A stretch of DNA of 64,000 bases from Antedon bifida (taxonomy: Eukaryota > Echinodermata > Crinoidea > Comatulida > Antedonidae), in NCBI GenBank assembly GCA_963402885.1, contig OY727095.1:5151001-5215000 (forward strand), in the 5' to 3' direction. This document shows positions 37,376-50,054 of the stretch, piece by piece (within the stretch, counting starts at the first letter, position 1; each line of letters begins with the position of its first letter). The position numbers were made by a program, and so were the translations under genes. The notes beneath the pieces are model-generated. The model saw only the letters and a list, made by a program, of their open reading frames with translations, searched no databases and was not told the origin of the DNA.

Positions 37376-38415
37376 AATAATAGAGTGTGGTTTAAACAAC
37401 ACCGTTGTAAAGTTTATAGTGGATAAATAAAAATGAATTTTGGAAATTGTGGTTTTAACATCTGACTTTATTTAGCATTTAGCCTAATTCAAAATAATAC
37501 AATTCAACGTTTTGCTCAATATATTTTTAAAATTATTAATTGATAATAAATTTACATTAATTGAGTACAGTTATTCTATAGAATGTATTAAAGTACCTTA
37601 ATCGGGGACTTCCCCGTGACGTTTGCATTGAACGAAAAAAAATGTTATCCTATATTGTTAGTCGCGTATGTTTACTACCGGTGGAATAGTCTACAATCCT
37701 CTGTTTGCTATAGCGCACTATAGAGTGAGTGACATTTCCGGCGAACTAGAGGTGCAATTTATCATGAATTTTACGTGCGAGAGTATCATTTGCGGCCATC
37801 TAGGGGTGTTATTTAACAAATTGCTCGCTCAAATACTCAGTGTTGGAGTCTTTGGGCAACCCTCTTAAAATAGTCCTGCGACCGCCCCTGTAATAGGGGC
37901 GGGTCTCTAGTCTAACTTTAGGGTGTCTGGTACTTGCGGTGCAGCAGACAATTAGTCTGTTGTTATCCATTTAGTATTGTATGAACACAACTTGTTCATT
38001 TGGCATTAATTTTGAGTGGTACCTCACTCATCTATGCTAGCCCCATTTTAGGCCCTCCCTCGGGGGGTCTGGCGGGCCTATTGCAGCAGACAAAAAGTCT
38101 GTCGTTTGTGATACTGGTATAAGGATGCCAATGGGCATCTCATGGTGGTAAAATTAGGTGGTATCTCTCTCATCTAACCGGTGCCGATTTTTTAGCACCT
38201 TTCGGAGTCCCCTCGGTCTAGACGCAGCAGGGGGTACCCGGCAGACTCCCATTTTCATTGACTTCAAGTGACCCCCAACACACTTAAATAGTCAGATATT
38301 GGTACCTAGCTCATCTAACCAAATGTCTCTGGGCTGCCTGTCTACAAGTACTACAGCTCCACTACAAGAAGCCAGACTCCTTCAAACTAATCACTCTGCC
38401 ACTGGTTAGGGTATT

Positions 38416-41400
38416 TTTTTTTTTTTCTCTTTTGTGGTTAACCACCACCTTTATTCATTCAATATTTCATACATATTTCGTTCACATTTCATTTTCATAC
38501 ATTAAATTTCCGTTTTCTACTTTTTTCGTTATTTTCTGATTTTTACTCTTTTAACCTTTATACATATAGTGTTTTGATTATATGCATACATAAACCATAA
38601 AAATCTACACTTCATTTTGTACATGATATAATACTGTACATTTTAAAATACAAATATGGATACCACTTATAAGTTACAACATGCTAGTGTAATCATTTCT
38701 TTTAAAATATATTTAAACTGAATCCAGGGATTCTGGCATACAGGTTTTTTAAGTTCAGTTTTAATTTTAATTATGTATATTACGTACACAGCTATTGAAT
38801 ACAATTGATTTTTTACTTGACATTTACTTCCTAACAGGAGTTCTTTGAACGAGCTACTGCTGTTATCTAGTTTTTTAAATATGTTGTCAATTTTTTTCCA
38901 CAGTTTTTTATTACGTTTACAATAATAAAACATATGTTTTTCGTCTTCAATGACTCCACAATTGTTACATATGTTATTATTTTTCAGTTTCCAGTTATAC
39001 AGTTTTAGATTTGTAGGTACAATTCTATTTAGTAATTTGTAATTCAATTGGGCAAATTTCTTAATTTTTTCGTTTTTCACTTTTCTTTTCCAGACATCAC
39101 ACCACTTGATATCTTCATTAAATATGTTGTTCCATTTAAGTATGCTTTTCGGCGGAATAAAAACATTATTTACAAAGTTAGAATATACATCTTTTGTTGT
39201 CATCTTAATTATATTGTTGATATTGTATTCCAGATTCACATTCATATATTGATTCATATTTGGCATATTATGTTTAATTATATTTAACCACTCTTTTGGA
39301 ATAGCTCTAGTTAAGGAAACATATTCAGCTATCCAGTTTTTCTTAATACGTAGTTGTTTAATTATTTCTATAGGTTTCATTAGACGATTGAAAATAATTA
39401 TATCTCCAATTTGATTAAAACCTGCATCTATCCAGTTCTTAAAGAATAGTGGTTTGTTTCTATATTTAATATAATTATTACCCCATAAGTTTTGCTTTAT
39501 CACGTCTTCATACTTGTTAATTGTATCTTCATTATTCATATTATTAAATTCAACACAACACTTTAGAACATTATAATAAAAAGATGGTATATTATCTAAG
39601 CCCATGTTATTTTTAAAATTGATATTTGACATACTTAAAATTAGTTGTTCGGTTCCAAATTTGTTAAAATAGTATAGTGATAAGATTTTCCATCTTACGT
39701 GTTTTCTACACAGTAATTTTCTTGCCCATATCATTTTCAGCGAGTTTATGTGTAATGCGAAATCAGGCATACCTATGCCCCCTTTAATCATTTTACCGAT
39801 TAAAGTTTTTCTTTTTATTTTTTCTGTTTTTCCATTCCATAAAAAGTTATATATCAATTTATTTATTTTAAAAATAACATAATCTGGTACATCAATTATA
39901 CATGCATTGTATGTTAGTTTAGACAAAGCTAAACTTTTTAAAATGGTAACTTTGCCAAAAAAGGTTAGGTTTCTTCCTTTCCATCTATTGAGTAGCATTT
40001 CTAAGTTTGCCACCTTACTATCCCAATTCAATTCACTGCATTTGTTCTCATTATATCCCACATAAATACCCAAAATCTTAATTGGTTCATTAACCCAATT
40101 TAGACTGCATGGTTTTTCAATTTTGTTTATATTTTTGCCAATCCATATAGCGTTGGTTTTTTTTTAATTTAAATTCATACCAGACACTTTACCAAACTTA
40201 TTAACAATATTTAAACCAATTTCTATACTTTTTTCATTTCCCACAAAGAGTACAGTGTCATCCGCCAGATGCGCAATGCGAACTTCCTCACCATTATCAT
40301 TGTTAGGTAAAGATATTCCTTTATAGCATTTATCTTTTCTTATATTACACGCCATAATTTCTACTACTAAAATAAAGAGTAACGCCGACAATGGGCAACC
40401 CTGTCTTATTCCGCATTCCATTTCAAAACTTTCTGATATCCAACCATTATTAACAATAACACATTCAGTTTTACTATAAATTGTATTTACCCATTTTAAA
40501 AAGGAGTCTCCAAAATTAAATTTTGTTAGTACCTTAAACATAAAATCTCTATTTACAGAATCAAAGGCTTTCCTAAAATCAAGGGATAAAATAGCTCCTT
40601 CGATTTGTTCTTCTGTTGTATAATATAGAATATCATTAATTAGACGGACGTTTTCTCCAGCGAATCGTCCTTTAATGTACCCCTTTTGGTCATTGTCAAT
40701 TACATTTTCAATTACTTTATGAAGTCTCATACATAGAATTTGAGTTAAAATGTTGTAGTCTGTATTTAATAAAGTGATAGGACGCCAGTTTTCAAGCAAT
40801 TTTTTATCACCTTTTTTGTATAATAGGCTTATAATACCACGTTTCTGTGTAGAACTCATTTCATTGTTAAAATAACATGCATTTAGAGCGTCACAAACAA
40901 TGTGTTTAATGTCATCCCAGAAATGTAAATAAAACTCAACGGTCAAGCCATCACATCCGGGAGTTTTATTTAATTTCATTTTTTTAATTGCATTGGTACA
41001 TTCATTTAGTGTGACAATACCTTCACATATCCCTTTTTCTTCTTCTGTTAAACTCGTTACATTTGATTTATCTAGGTAAGTGTTTATTTGTTTACGGGAT
41101 ATACCCTTATTTGCATATAGATGCCTATAAAATCTAACTTCCTCACAAAGAATTTCCTTTGTCTTTGTTAGCACTCTACCCTTCTCGTTTTGTAAACATT
41201 TGATTTGGTTTTTTTTTCCCTTATTTTTTTCCAGACTAAGAAAATATTTAGTGCTACGTTCGCCCTCTTCAATCCATTTTACTCTAGAACGTATATATGC
41301 ACCTTTTGTTTCATTATCATAAATATTTTCCAGCTTTTTTGTTTTTTTTGCAATTTTTGCTTCTATGCTCTCATTGGCAGTACAATCATTGTTTAATAAA

Positions 41401-42425
41401 GAATCATTTAGTTTTTTTATTTCTTTTTCTAGTTTTACTTTTTTTATTTTTTTTTCTTTATTGATTTTTTTGCCATAGTAGATTGAAACGTCTTTAATTT
41501 TGGCTTTTAATAATTCCCATAATACATCTGGGCTAAGGTTATTTTCATTGGTTTGGGTTTTTTTAATTACATTTGTAATATAGTTTTGGTAATCAGTATT
41601 TTGCAATAGGTTGTTATTAAGTTTCCAATAACCTGGGCCTCTTTTGGACTCATCAAAGCTGATTTTAATTGAAATTGCTTGATGATCTGTCAAGATAGCT
41701 GGTCTTATATCACATGATATTACGTCATCGTGATCAAGAATTTGTTTAGAAGTCAACCAGTAATCTAGCCGTCTGTAAATTTGCTTAGATTTTCTACGCC
41801 AGGTATATTGTAATTTTTCTGGATTTTTATTTCTCCAGGCATCCTTTAAATTAAGTTTTTTAATAAAATTTTTAAGTGTAAAAACAGATGTATCTTTTCT
41901 GTCTTTACTGTTCTTTTGGTCCCATTTTCTGTCCAAAATACAATTGAAGTCACCACCGATAATAATTATATCGTTGTTTAAGTCAACAATATCCAAAATG
42001 GTCTCATTTAACTCTCTGAAATATGAGCTTCTTACTTTATAATTGTTAGGAGCATATACGTTTACAAAAACATGCATTTTACCATTAATTTCAACATTTA
42101 GAATTATATATCTTCCATTTTTATCGATACATTCGTTAGTAATCTTTAAATTGAATTCATTTAAGAATATTATTGATACCCCTGCACTATTTGAAAAACC
42201 AGTGCTATGTATGCAAGTACTGTTCCAAACTAAATTAAATTTTTCAAATAAGTCAGGTGTAAGGTGTGTTTCTTGTATAAGTACAATGTCAGCCTTTTGG
42301 TCTTGACACCAACTATGTATCTGCCTTTGTTTATCTATGTTACGTAAGCCTCTTACGTTTATAGAGACACAATTAATGCTTGCTTTATCCATCTATATGT
42401 TAGCTGATAAATTAATTAAGTTGTG
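38416..42425 (-). mobile_element. LINE retrotransposon, L1/Tx1-like, nearly full ORF2
   Basis: A 4.0-kb non-LTR element on the minus strand. It is bounded by a 13-bp target duplication (TGGTTAGGGTATT at 38403-38415 and 42426-42438) and ends in a short A-tail, read as a T-run at 38414-38426. Only an ORF2-type frame is present. There is no ORF1 and just 33 bp before the ORF2 start, so it is either 5'-truncated at ORF2 or from a lineage without ORF1. The clear target duplication and a single nonsense codon suggest a fairly recent insertion. It lies about 150 bp upstream of the first sulfotransferase coding exon. Confidence 0.93.
38667..42392 (-). pseudogene. LINE ORF2: endonuclease-reverse transcriptase with one in-frame stop
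   Basis: One frame of about 1240 codons is interrupted only by a TAA at 40166-40164; both halves are otherwise open in the same frame. N-terminal apurinic-type endonuclease: SINVRGL, IQETHL, GGDFNCIL, RRLDYWL, LTDHQAISI. Reverse transcriptase: PGCDGLT, NWRPITLLN, DFRKAFDSV, GIRQGCPLSALLF and the catalytic box as HLADDTVLF. After the stop the thumb and C-terminal region continue, ending with a zinc-knuckle-like CNNCGVIEDEKHMFYYC. The stop falls at the GMNLN motif just after the RT active site, so the copy should not make a full protein. The motif set fits the L1/Tx1 group; the clade needs a phylogeny. Confidence 0.92.
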
Positions 42426-42575
42426 TGGTTAGGGTATTGTGTGCTTTAGATTTACTACCATAATAGAATGAAGTGTGTTTTGTTGACTTTATGCTGCCAC
42501 CTGTAAAAGAAACTTCATCGCAAATATTTGCACAATAGTTGGGCTAGACAATGATTGACCAGACCGGTTTTAAAA

Positions 42576-45500
42576 ATGTCGAAGGTGTGGGTGAGTTTTT
42601 TTAATTTCTTAAATAATTAAATTTAATATTTGATGCTAATTGAACTATAGTTTCGTCTGTAGCCTACACTTAATAGGACTGGTCTAAGATTTAATTTATA
42701 TATTCGGGTATTCGTACATTTTTAATTTAATTAATTGCTATTTAGGTGGTAAAATGTACACCCGTTTTGGCTGGTATTTTAGTTATATCGTTTGCGGGCT
42801 CTCTATCAACGCTTTTTAGTCAAACCGATACAAGTGATAAACTACGGTACCCTTTACCAAGAATTGACACAGCCCTTTCTAATGGAACATTGCCAAAATT
42901 GCCGTTTCCAGGAGGAATACTGACAAACATCACTTCACACTCAACAAGAAGGAAGGGAAAGTTCCTCAGTGAATTGGACATTCCCACGAGCTTGCGTCAC
43001 ATCATTGGAAAACAAGTAAGTTGATAATTGTTATGTTTATTGACCACTGATTATTAATATAATATATTAATTTTTATCATTTTTTTTATCTTAAATATTT
43101 GCAAATCTTTTCTATTTCTATATATTTCTGTTTCTTACGGTGGCCTATAAGTGTCACGGCAACTTTCAAAAAATATCACGGCAACTTTCAAAAAAAGCCA
43201 CGGCAATTTGAAAAAAGCCACGGCAATTTGAAAAAAGCCACGGCAATTTGAAAAAAGCCACGGCAAATTAAAAATAAAACATCACGGCAAATTAAAAATA
43301 AAACATCGCGGCAATTTAACAAAAATACCACGGCAACTTAAAAACGAAACACCACGGCAAATTAGTATTGAAACACCACGGCAAATTAATAATGGAACAC
43401 CACGGCAAATTACAGAATGCCACGGCGGAAGTGAGTTACCACGGCGGAAGTGAAACCTTTGGAATCTTCGATTTTTTCTGAGGTAAGTAATTATTTTTTT
43501 CAAATTGCCGTGGCTTTTTTTGAAAAAATTGCCGTGATATTTTTTGAAAGTTGCCGTGACACTTATAGGCCACCGTAGTTTCTAAAAAAATGGAAAGCAA
43601 AATAAGCTCAATAGATGTTTAGAGGATGAATGAATCCTTCAATAATAATCTACCATATCTTGTCAGATACTTCAATCAATACCACAAGTTTTCAGTTCAA
43701 AATTTAAGAATCCATGTTGGGAAACGAAGCAATCGCTTCGTTGTCTTCCTTATTTCTACGTTGCTGGAATGCCAAAAAGCGGGACAACTGATTTGTTCAG
43801 TAAAATAATCTCGCATCCAGATGTGGTCCATTCAGTGAAGGAGCTTCACTGGTGGACAAGACGTCGTTTTAATGGTATGTTGTTTCTTTTACTGTTTCTT
43901 CAACTCTTATTATCTTAAGCTCTGTCTACACTATCAAACTAGTTTGACCAAAAAAGTGTGATGTGCCCAAATATGCTAGTGATATGACCGAAGATGGTAG
44001 TGATATGACATCATCATGTCCATATATGGGCACATCACATTTTGTTGGTCACATGAAGTTTGATAGTTTAGACAAAACTTGACGAAAATATAAGGAACGG
44101 TGGTTGTGAACCATCAGTTTTTGATCGCCATATTATTAATACAATAATATTGATACATTTCAGCAGCGGAATCCATAAATTCAGTATCATTTTGTGGTCA
44201 TGCTAACATTGTCAATCATAAAGTTACAGTGTAATACAATTAACTGCATTCCTTTTTTGTCCATAACTTACGATACTATTAATACATTTATTTCAGCCGG
44301 TTTAAGTTGGTACTTGAATAAGCAATCTCGCATAGTACGCTTGTTAGCCAAAAAAACTGCTGATGCAGCTCGTTTAGTTATAGGTAAGGTTTCATTCTTC
44401 TTGTGGGGTTTTGTAATTTTGAAAAGATGATCCATTGAAGTAAAAATCAAGTCAAGCAGATCGGAATCTTGTGGGGTTTTGTAATTTTGAATAAATTATC
44501 CATTGCAGTAAAAATCAAGTCAAGCAGATCGGAATCTTGTGGGGTTTTGTAATTTTGAATAAATTATCCATTGCAGTAAAAATCAAGTCAAGCAGATCGG
44601 AATCTTGTGGGGTTTTGTAATTTTGAAAAGATGATCCATTGAAGTAAAAATCAAGTTAAGCAGATCGGAATCTTGTGGGGTTTTGTAATTTTTAATAGAT
44701 GATCCATTGCAGTAAAAATCAAGTCAAGCAGATCGGAATCTTGTTGGGTTTTCTAATTTTTAATAGATTATCCATTGCAGTAAAAATCAAGTCAAACGAT
44801 CGGAATTATGAACAGGCCTAAACTGTTATAACATAAAACAAGAATAGACTATTGAAATAATTTGTTTGTGTGTTGCAAAATGAGTAGGCCTATGTAGCTA
44901 GTGTGTCAAAGCGCTATATAAATAGCGCTTAATAATAGAAAAATAGCTAAAATCGTTGTGCTTTGAGCAAACGTACAGCCCAACCTTACTGAATTTGGAA
45001 GGCATAATGTGACGTAAGCGGTTTTTCAATCTGATCAATAGGAGATGGGTCGGCTTCAACACTTTGGGATTGCAACTATAAGACGGCAAAGTATAGTAAC
45101 GCCGACATTTTCCAAGTGGTGCAACCAAATGCTAAAGTCATTGCTATTTTCAGAAATCCCGCTGATAGGTAGGCCTACAGTATTTGTTACTGTTTTTGTT
45201 TTTTGTGTTTCCAGAATTTGTTTCTTTTGATTGTTGTGATTTGTAAACAATGCTTGTAAACTTGTAAACTTCGAAATCAGTCTAAAATAAAACTAATCAT
45301 AATCAGGGATAGAAATAAAAACACTAAAAACATTTCAAAATTAGGTATTACCATTTGATATGCATGGATATTTCGTTAGAGATAAAAATTATTATCATTT
45401 TCCACAGACTATACTCAGGTTATAAGTATTTTAACAGACGAAAAGGCGACTCACGATCACCAGAACAATTTCACACCTATTGTTTGACGGCTGTGAATAG

Positions 45501-46686
45501 TTTTACAAAATGTCTACAGACGTATGGTGAACGGCAATGTGTAGGCCTATACGGCAGCGAGGGTGCAGTTCATCGAGGGGTAAACACTCGATATTATTCA
45601 TTAACAATTATGTTAGGGAGAGAACTAAAGCTTGGTTCCCACTGCAGACGCACGACGCAAGCGAGCGAGTCGACCAAAAGAAAAGCGACAGTTCGAATAA
45701 TCCATCGCTGTTATTGGTCAACTCGCTTACGTTGCGTTTACGTCCATACGTTGCGTCCTAGTGGGAAACAAGCTTTACGTCGCGCTTACGTTTCGTCTGT
45801 GGGGAACCAATTAAACATAAAATGTACCTTAAGTTAGGGAGAGAACTAAAGCTTGGTTCCCACTAGAGACGCACAACGCAAGCGAGTTGACCAAAAGAAA
45901 AGCGACAGTTCAAATAATCCATCGCTGTGATTGGTCAAAGTGTGCGTTTCTGGGAACCAATCAAACATTACACAAATGCATACGAATTTCATAATCTACG
46001 ATACTGTTATATATTACACTGTAGATAATTAAATGTTGTGTTAACTTTTTCAGAGAATTCATGTTGGATTATACAATATATTCGTTCGTGATTGGTTAAA
46101 CGTTTTTCCTCATAAAAACCTGTATTTTCTTCGGACTGACGAGTGGATGAACTGCACAATTGCCTTTCCGAAAATTGTGAAGTTCTTAGAACTCGGTGAG
46201 TAACATTTTTTGCAGCTGTCATTAGGTTTATCGTAACTGACTATTGAAAGTCATCTAGATACGAGTCTCAGTGTATTGAGTACTTTTAACAATTGTATTC
46301 CTGTCTCACTCAGGTTCATAAGTAAAGAAAATGTATATGTGAATATAAGACCGATACACCGATATGACTTATATATATAGATTATATTCATTTAGTTTCA
46401 AATCAAATAAACATTTCTTAGCTTTTTATTTTTTTAAAAGTAGATCCCTAATATCTATTTAACAAGCATAACCACCAAAACAAATCTATTCTTTTGTCAC
46501 ACAGGTGAAATGAGTAAAAAACAAATTGTTTCAATCTGCAATACTAGAAGGAAGAATACGATCACCGCTGCGAAACAACTCGGCCCTATGCTACCGAAAA
46601 CACGAGCTTTACTAAATGAATTTTATAGACCGTATATGGAAGATTTGGCCACAGTTCTGCAAGACCCACGATATACTTGGAGTTAA
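42576..46686 (+). CDS. Carbohydrate sulfotransferase, CHST15-like
   Basis: Golgi type II membrane enzyme that would transfer sulfate from PAPS to a glycan; human CHST15 sulfates GalNAc-4-sulfate in chondroitin. Exons 42576-42590, 42746-43015, 43667-43874, 44297-44383, 45042-45168, 45408-45579, 46054-46195, 46505-46686 give 400 residues plus stop. Residues 1-25 hold a short cytoplasmic end and one hydrophobic signal anchor (VLAGILVISFAGSL). The 5' PAPS loop is AGMPKSGTTDLF, followed by ELHWWTRRRF; the 3' PAPS region is in exon 5 (GDGSASTLWD, AIFRNPADRLYSGY). The C-terminal RALLNEFYRPY fits the family. The true start is in exon 1, not the GTG at 42746, which follows a splice acceptor. Exon 3's acceptor is the least certain. 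AATAAA at about 46965. Introns hold four kinds of repeat. Confidence 0.9.
43136..43577. mobile_element. 442-bp foldback element made of CACGGCAA repeats
   Basis: Inverted ends start TACGGTGGCCTATAAGTGTC and stay matched for about 70 bp. The interior is an array of about a dozen short CACGGCAA-plus-AT units. Flanked by a perfect 6-bp duplication GTTTCT (43130-43135 and 43578-43583). In sulfotransferase intron 2. Confidence 0.88.
43918..44079. mobile_element. AGCTCTG foldback element, copy 8
   Basis: Same family, in the sulfotransferase intron after exon 3; the right tip has drifted (ACAAAACT). Confidence 0.84.
44400..44807. repeat. 68-bp tandem repeat, six copies
   Basis: Units start CTTGTGGGGTTTTGTAATTT and end near GCAGATCGGAAT; copies differ by a few bases. 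Starts 17 bp after the donor of sulfotransferase exon 4. Confidence 0.92.
45627..45970. mobile_element. Two foldback copies with GCTTGGTTCCCACT ends, in tandem
   Basis: Copy 1 about 45627-45812, copy 2 about 45847-45962. Both are preceded by the same TTAGGGAGAGAACTAAA, so flank and element were duplicated together. Arms carry GACGCAACG-type sequence. In sulfotransferase intron 6. Confidence 0.75.
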
Positions 46687-48903
46687 TTTCATTTAAATCA
46701 AATATTCTTAATTTATCTTCTTTATCATCAAGGAAAAATTCTTTTTATTAAATCTTCTTTTATTCATTCGCTGAATACGTCAAACCTTTGAACATCAAAT
46801 TATTATTATATTATATTGCATCCGTCCCTGGGTCATTTTGAGACAAGTTCATTGAACTTCTAATGATCCAGACCGATAGGAATATTTTATTGTATCAAAA
46901 TGTACTATTATTTATGTTGTTGTTGTTATTATTGACAAATATTATTATTATGTTTATTATTGGTCAAATAAATGTTACCAAACTACAATGAAAAGACACA
47001 AAGACAAAACAAAAATCGAAATGAGCTTGATGATAGTGTACCCTTAAAATTACGAGAAAATTGAAATATAAAAGTCAACAAGTATCATACTGATTAAAAT
47101 TTAAAAATAGATAAACCTAAAACGAATAGGTGAACTGCTTATTAACATGTAAAATGATAATATTACATTTTGTAATTCTGGGTTCAGTTGATATACTTGT
47201 AAAAAGTATGCTTACGTTTTCTAAGTCTCAGTTAGTCTAGTATTAATATTTTTTCGCGCTGCTGCTTTAGCCAGATATGTCCCAAGAGGACTACTCATTC
47301 AGACTAGCTAAAGCAAGCAGCAGTTATAGTTCTAGAGGCCGACGTTTTTGATAATTTGTAAACTAGGACGGCTCATGCTAAAATTACAAACCCAAAAACA
47401 CGTCTGGGAGTCTATGAAAACATTTGCTGATAATAGTAGAATGCATGTAAAATCTTGTTCAATAAATAATGACTTTGTTTTTGCTGAACTTAGTAGACAA
47501 GTATTACAAATAATTCACTGTCAAATATCTGCTATTTACAATGAATCCCAGCTGACTGTCAATCTAGACCGATATTATAATACTGTAATTCGTTGTCAGA
47601 TAATCAATGAATAATTATCAAACAGTCCATATAATAGTAAAGGTTTTGTTTGTAATAGGATACAATTTGTTCAGCAATCGATTTGAGCATCTAGGCTTGA
47701 CCTTAGCAATAAAATAAACTAAAGTGACAGAAATTGAGTCTGTTTAGTATAATAAAGTAATATTATTTAGACATCATTTTTATTTTAATTATTTAATAAG
47801 CACATCATCTTTTACAGATTCAGTATTATTTATTTGTCAATTTTAATTGCACAATTATGACAAATCAAAGTATGAATTCTTGTTGTATTTTACTTCAAAT
47901 ACAAAAATTATTCACTTCTGTAACAAAAAAAAATATATTTATTCACGTATAAAAGATAAAAGAGAAAAGAAACCTTGTTTTTATATATTTGATTTACATT
48001 TTGAACAGGCAAAATACAAAAATAAGTAATGTACTGGAATTGAACATAAACAACTAAACAACTGAATCTTTATTTTTAGTATGATTATTATTTTGTATTA
48101 ATATACTAACAGTACAGTATTTCATGTCAGCATGGTTTTCGCTATTTGCTATTTAAACATTGTAGAACTTCTGGACATCACATTAAACCTTGTGTATTTA
48201 GTAAAGTACTGACTAATCAAACTGTAATTACAGAATACACGATTACCGATATAGGGATGTAAACTAAAATAATTATTTGATCCGACATGTGTTTCCTGAT
48301 TAATTTAAAGTGGACACCCCCGTAGCAAATGGACTCTACCATGTTGTGCAATTTGTACACAAACACACGAGGCCCAGAACATAGTGACAATTTGATTGAT
48401 TGAGCAGTAAGTCTTTAGTTGTTTTTTACGTATATTAGTTACTACCGTATATTGACATATTAAATGCTTTTATTTTTTGCAAAGTAATCAAGCAATTCAA
48501 GTAAATATATTGGATAAAATGAAAGTATAAACCTAGCTGTAATATAGATAGATACTCATACTGTGCCTTCATAATTACTAACTAGCCTAGCTAGCTAGGC
48601 CGCAAGCCCTCGCGATCTGATCAGCACGACGAGGACCACCACCCCCAGTAAAGTAGTAATGTACTTAAGGCCCACTCTTTAGTGGCAGTTTTTTGGGGCC
48701 GGTAGAAAGAGAGTGGTGCGGTGCGTCTGGTGGATGATTTTAGGGGTCGATTGGCCTACGTTATCGTGTATTTTAACATAACTTGTCTAATAAACCTAAA
48801 TAAAAATTAGAATCCAGTATTAATGTAAGGCACTCTTTTAAAAATAACCTTGTAATATGTTTTGTTTTTAATTTTTATAAACCAAGACAGGACAACTTTT
48901 ATC
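46687..48903. other. Intergenic space between sulfotransferase and MGMT
   Basis: Probable sulfotransferase poly(A) signal AATAAA near 46965. An imperfect hairpin lies at about 47259-47325. An 88-codon frame at 47348-47614 has no recognisable content. The last part must hold the MGMT promoter and a 5' UTR exon I cannot place. Confidence 0.55.
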
Positions 48904-50054
48904 ATGGCTGCAGCTTGTAAGTTGGCATTTACAGTTCTAAGTACACCTATTGGCCGTGTATCGGTAACAGCCTGTCAAGTTGGTGTACATGAAATACACC
49001 TGACAGGTACAGCCGAACTCAACAACAACATGTACGTTTTATATATGTATATCAATTTTATTCAATTCAATTAAAAACATACATCTAAATGTAACATCTC
49101 GTGGCCAGAGGCCAAATTGCTAGTTACAAATTACATTAGTACCTATTAAAATTAAATATAAAAAGAAAAATGAATAAAGAGTCTGAGAGGAGGGTATCCC
49201 ATATTATCATTTGGGTTATTTGACAGAATAGCCACCATTTTTTTAAATGAGCATGTTTTAAAATAATAAATCTCACATTTTTCTATAGCTCGTCAGTGAG
49301 TGTTGTAGAGGGCAAAGGAGATTCTAATGACGTAATGTCGGCTACTGTTAATTGGTTAAAAACATACTTCACTGATCTTCCAAAAGCTAGAAAATTGCCA
49401 TTACCAACTCTGCATCTTCCAGACAAAAATCCAGGTAACCATCCTGTCCTTAACCCCGCCCAATAATATGAATGACCAAGCAAAATAATTTTTTTCTCTA
49501 GGTTCAAGCATGGAGGTATAAAATCAAGGACCTCATTAAATTGTAAGAGGTCTAAAGTATGTGTACCAACTCGAACCCAGATCTCTAAAAACTTCCAGTA
49601 TGTGCTAATTTTTATAGTCCCTGGAATATTATTATTAATTTGTTGCATGTAACACATTTTTAGTAACAAGGTACAATTTACTTCACTCATGAGAAGTTAC
49701 TCGTTCCGACCTTTAACAATCAACAAATGATGTGTAAATCTATTGTAAGTGCCATTAACCATATTGTTTTTCTTGTTTTATATAGATTCTTTCCATTATA
49801 AAGTTTGGATGAAACTTCTAAATGATGTACCTTGTGGTGAAACAGTTTCTTATGGAGAACTAGCTGAGATGTCTGGAAACATGAAGGCTTGCAGGGCAGT
49901 GGGCGGAGCTATGAGAAGTAACCCCACCCCTTTGATAGTGCCTTGTCATCGTGTGACAAAGAGCGATGGTAAATTAGGTAGTTACATGTCTGGTAAAGGA
50001 GATGTTATTAAACGATGGCTACTGGAGCATGAAGGAGCACACCTTGTCTCATGA
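48904..50054 (+). CDS. MGMT: Methylated-DNA-protein-cysteine methyltransferase
   Basis: Suicide repair protein that moves the alkyl group from O6-alkylguanine to its own cysteine in the nucleus. Coding exons 48904-49031, 49289-49434, 49786-50054; 180 residues plus stop. The active site is IVPCHRV in exon 3, preceded by the DNA-binding helix-turn-helix with the arginine finger (KACRAVGGAMRSNP). GETVSYGELAEMSGN and WLLEHEGAHL are family-typical. The N-terminal domain (STPIGRVSVTACQVGVHEIHLTG) aligns with human MGMT. A splice acceptor at 48889-48890 just before the Met suggests a 5' UTR exon further upstream. A poly(A) signal AATAAA lies at 50211-50216, about 155 bases past the stop. It is convergent with MRPS26. 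Confidence 0.96.

Larger units (their letters stand above)
34011..38342. repeat. 4.3-kb palindromic (foldback) element
   Basis: Outer arms 34011-34456 and 37896-38342 are reverse complements, starting TAGAC(C/A)GGCAGCCCAGAG. Inner arms 34853-35253 and 35960-36430 are also reverse complements. No gene is seen. The left side has a 158-bp tandem repeat (about 34427-34816); the right side has an unpaired 1.4-kb stretch. It could be one long-arm foldback transposon or a nested structure. Confidence 0.82.

Noticed and set aside
38667-40073. A separate 468-residue gene downstream of the LINE ORF
   Set aside because: It is the same reading frame as the upstream half, separated only by one TAA codon; it is the C-terminal part of ORF2.
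42746-42748. GTG as the sulfotransferase start
   Set aside because: It directly follows a splice acceptor; a short upstream exon (42576-42590) gives an ATG in frame and ends in a GTGAG donor.
44400-44807. Regular repeat resembling a CRISPR array
   Set aside because: The whole 68-bp unit is repeated with no unique spacers, and the sequence is animal.
47348-47614. 88-codon open frame between sulfotransferase and MGMT
   Set aside because: No recognisable motif, no promoter or splice context, and base composition like the surrounding noncoding DNA.
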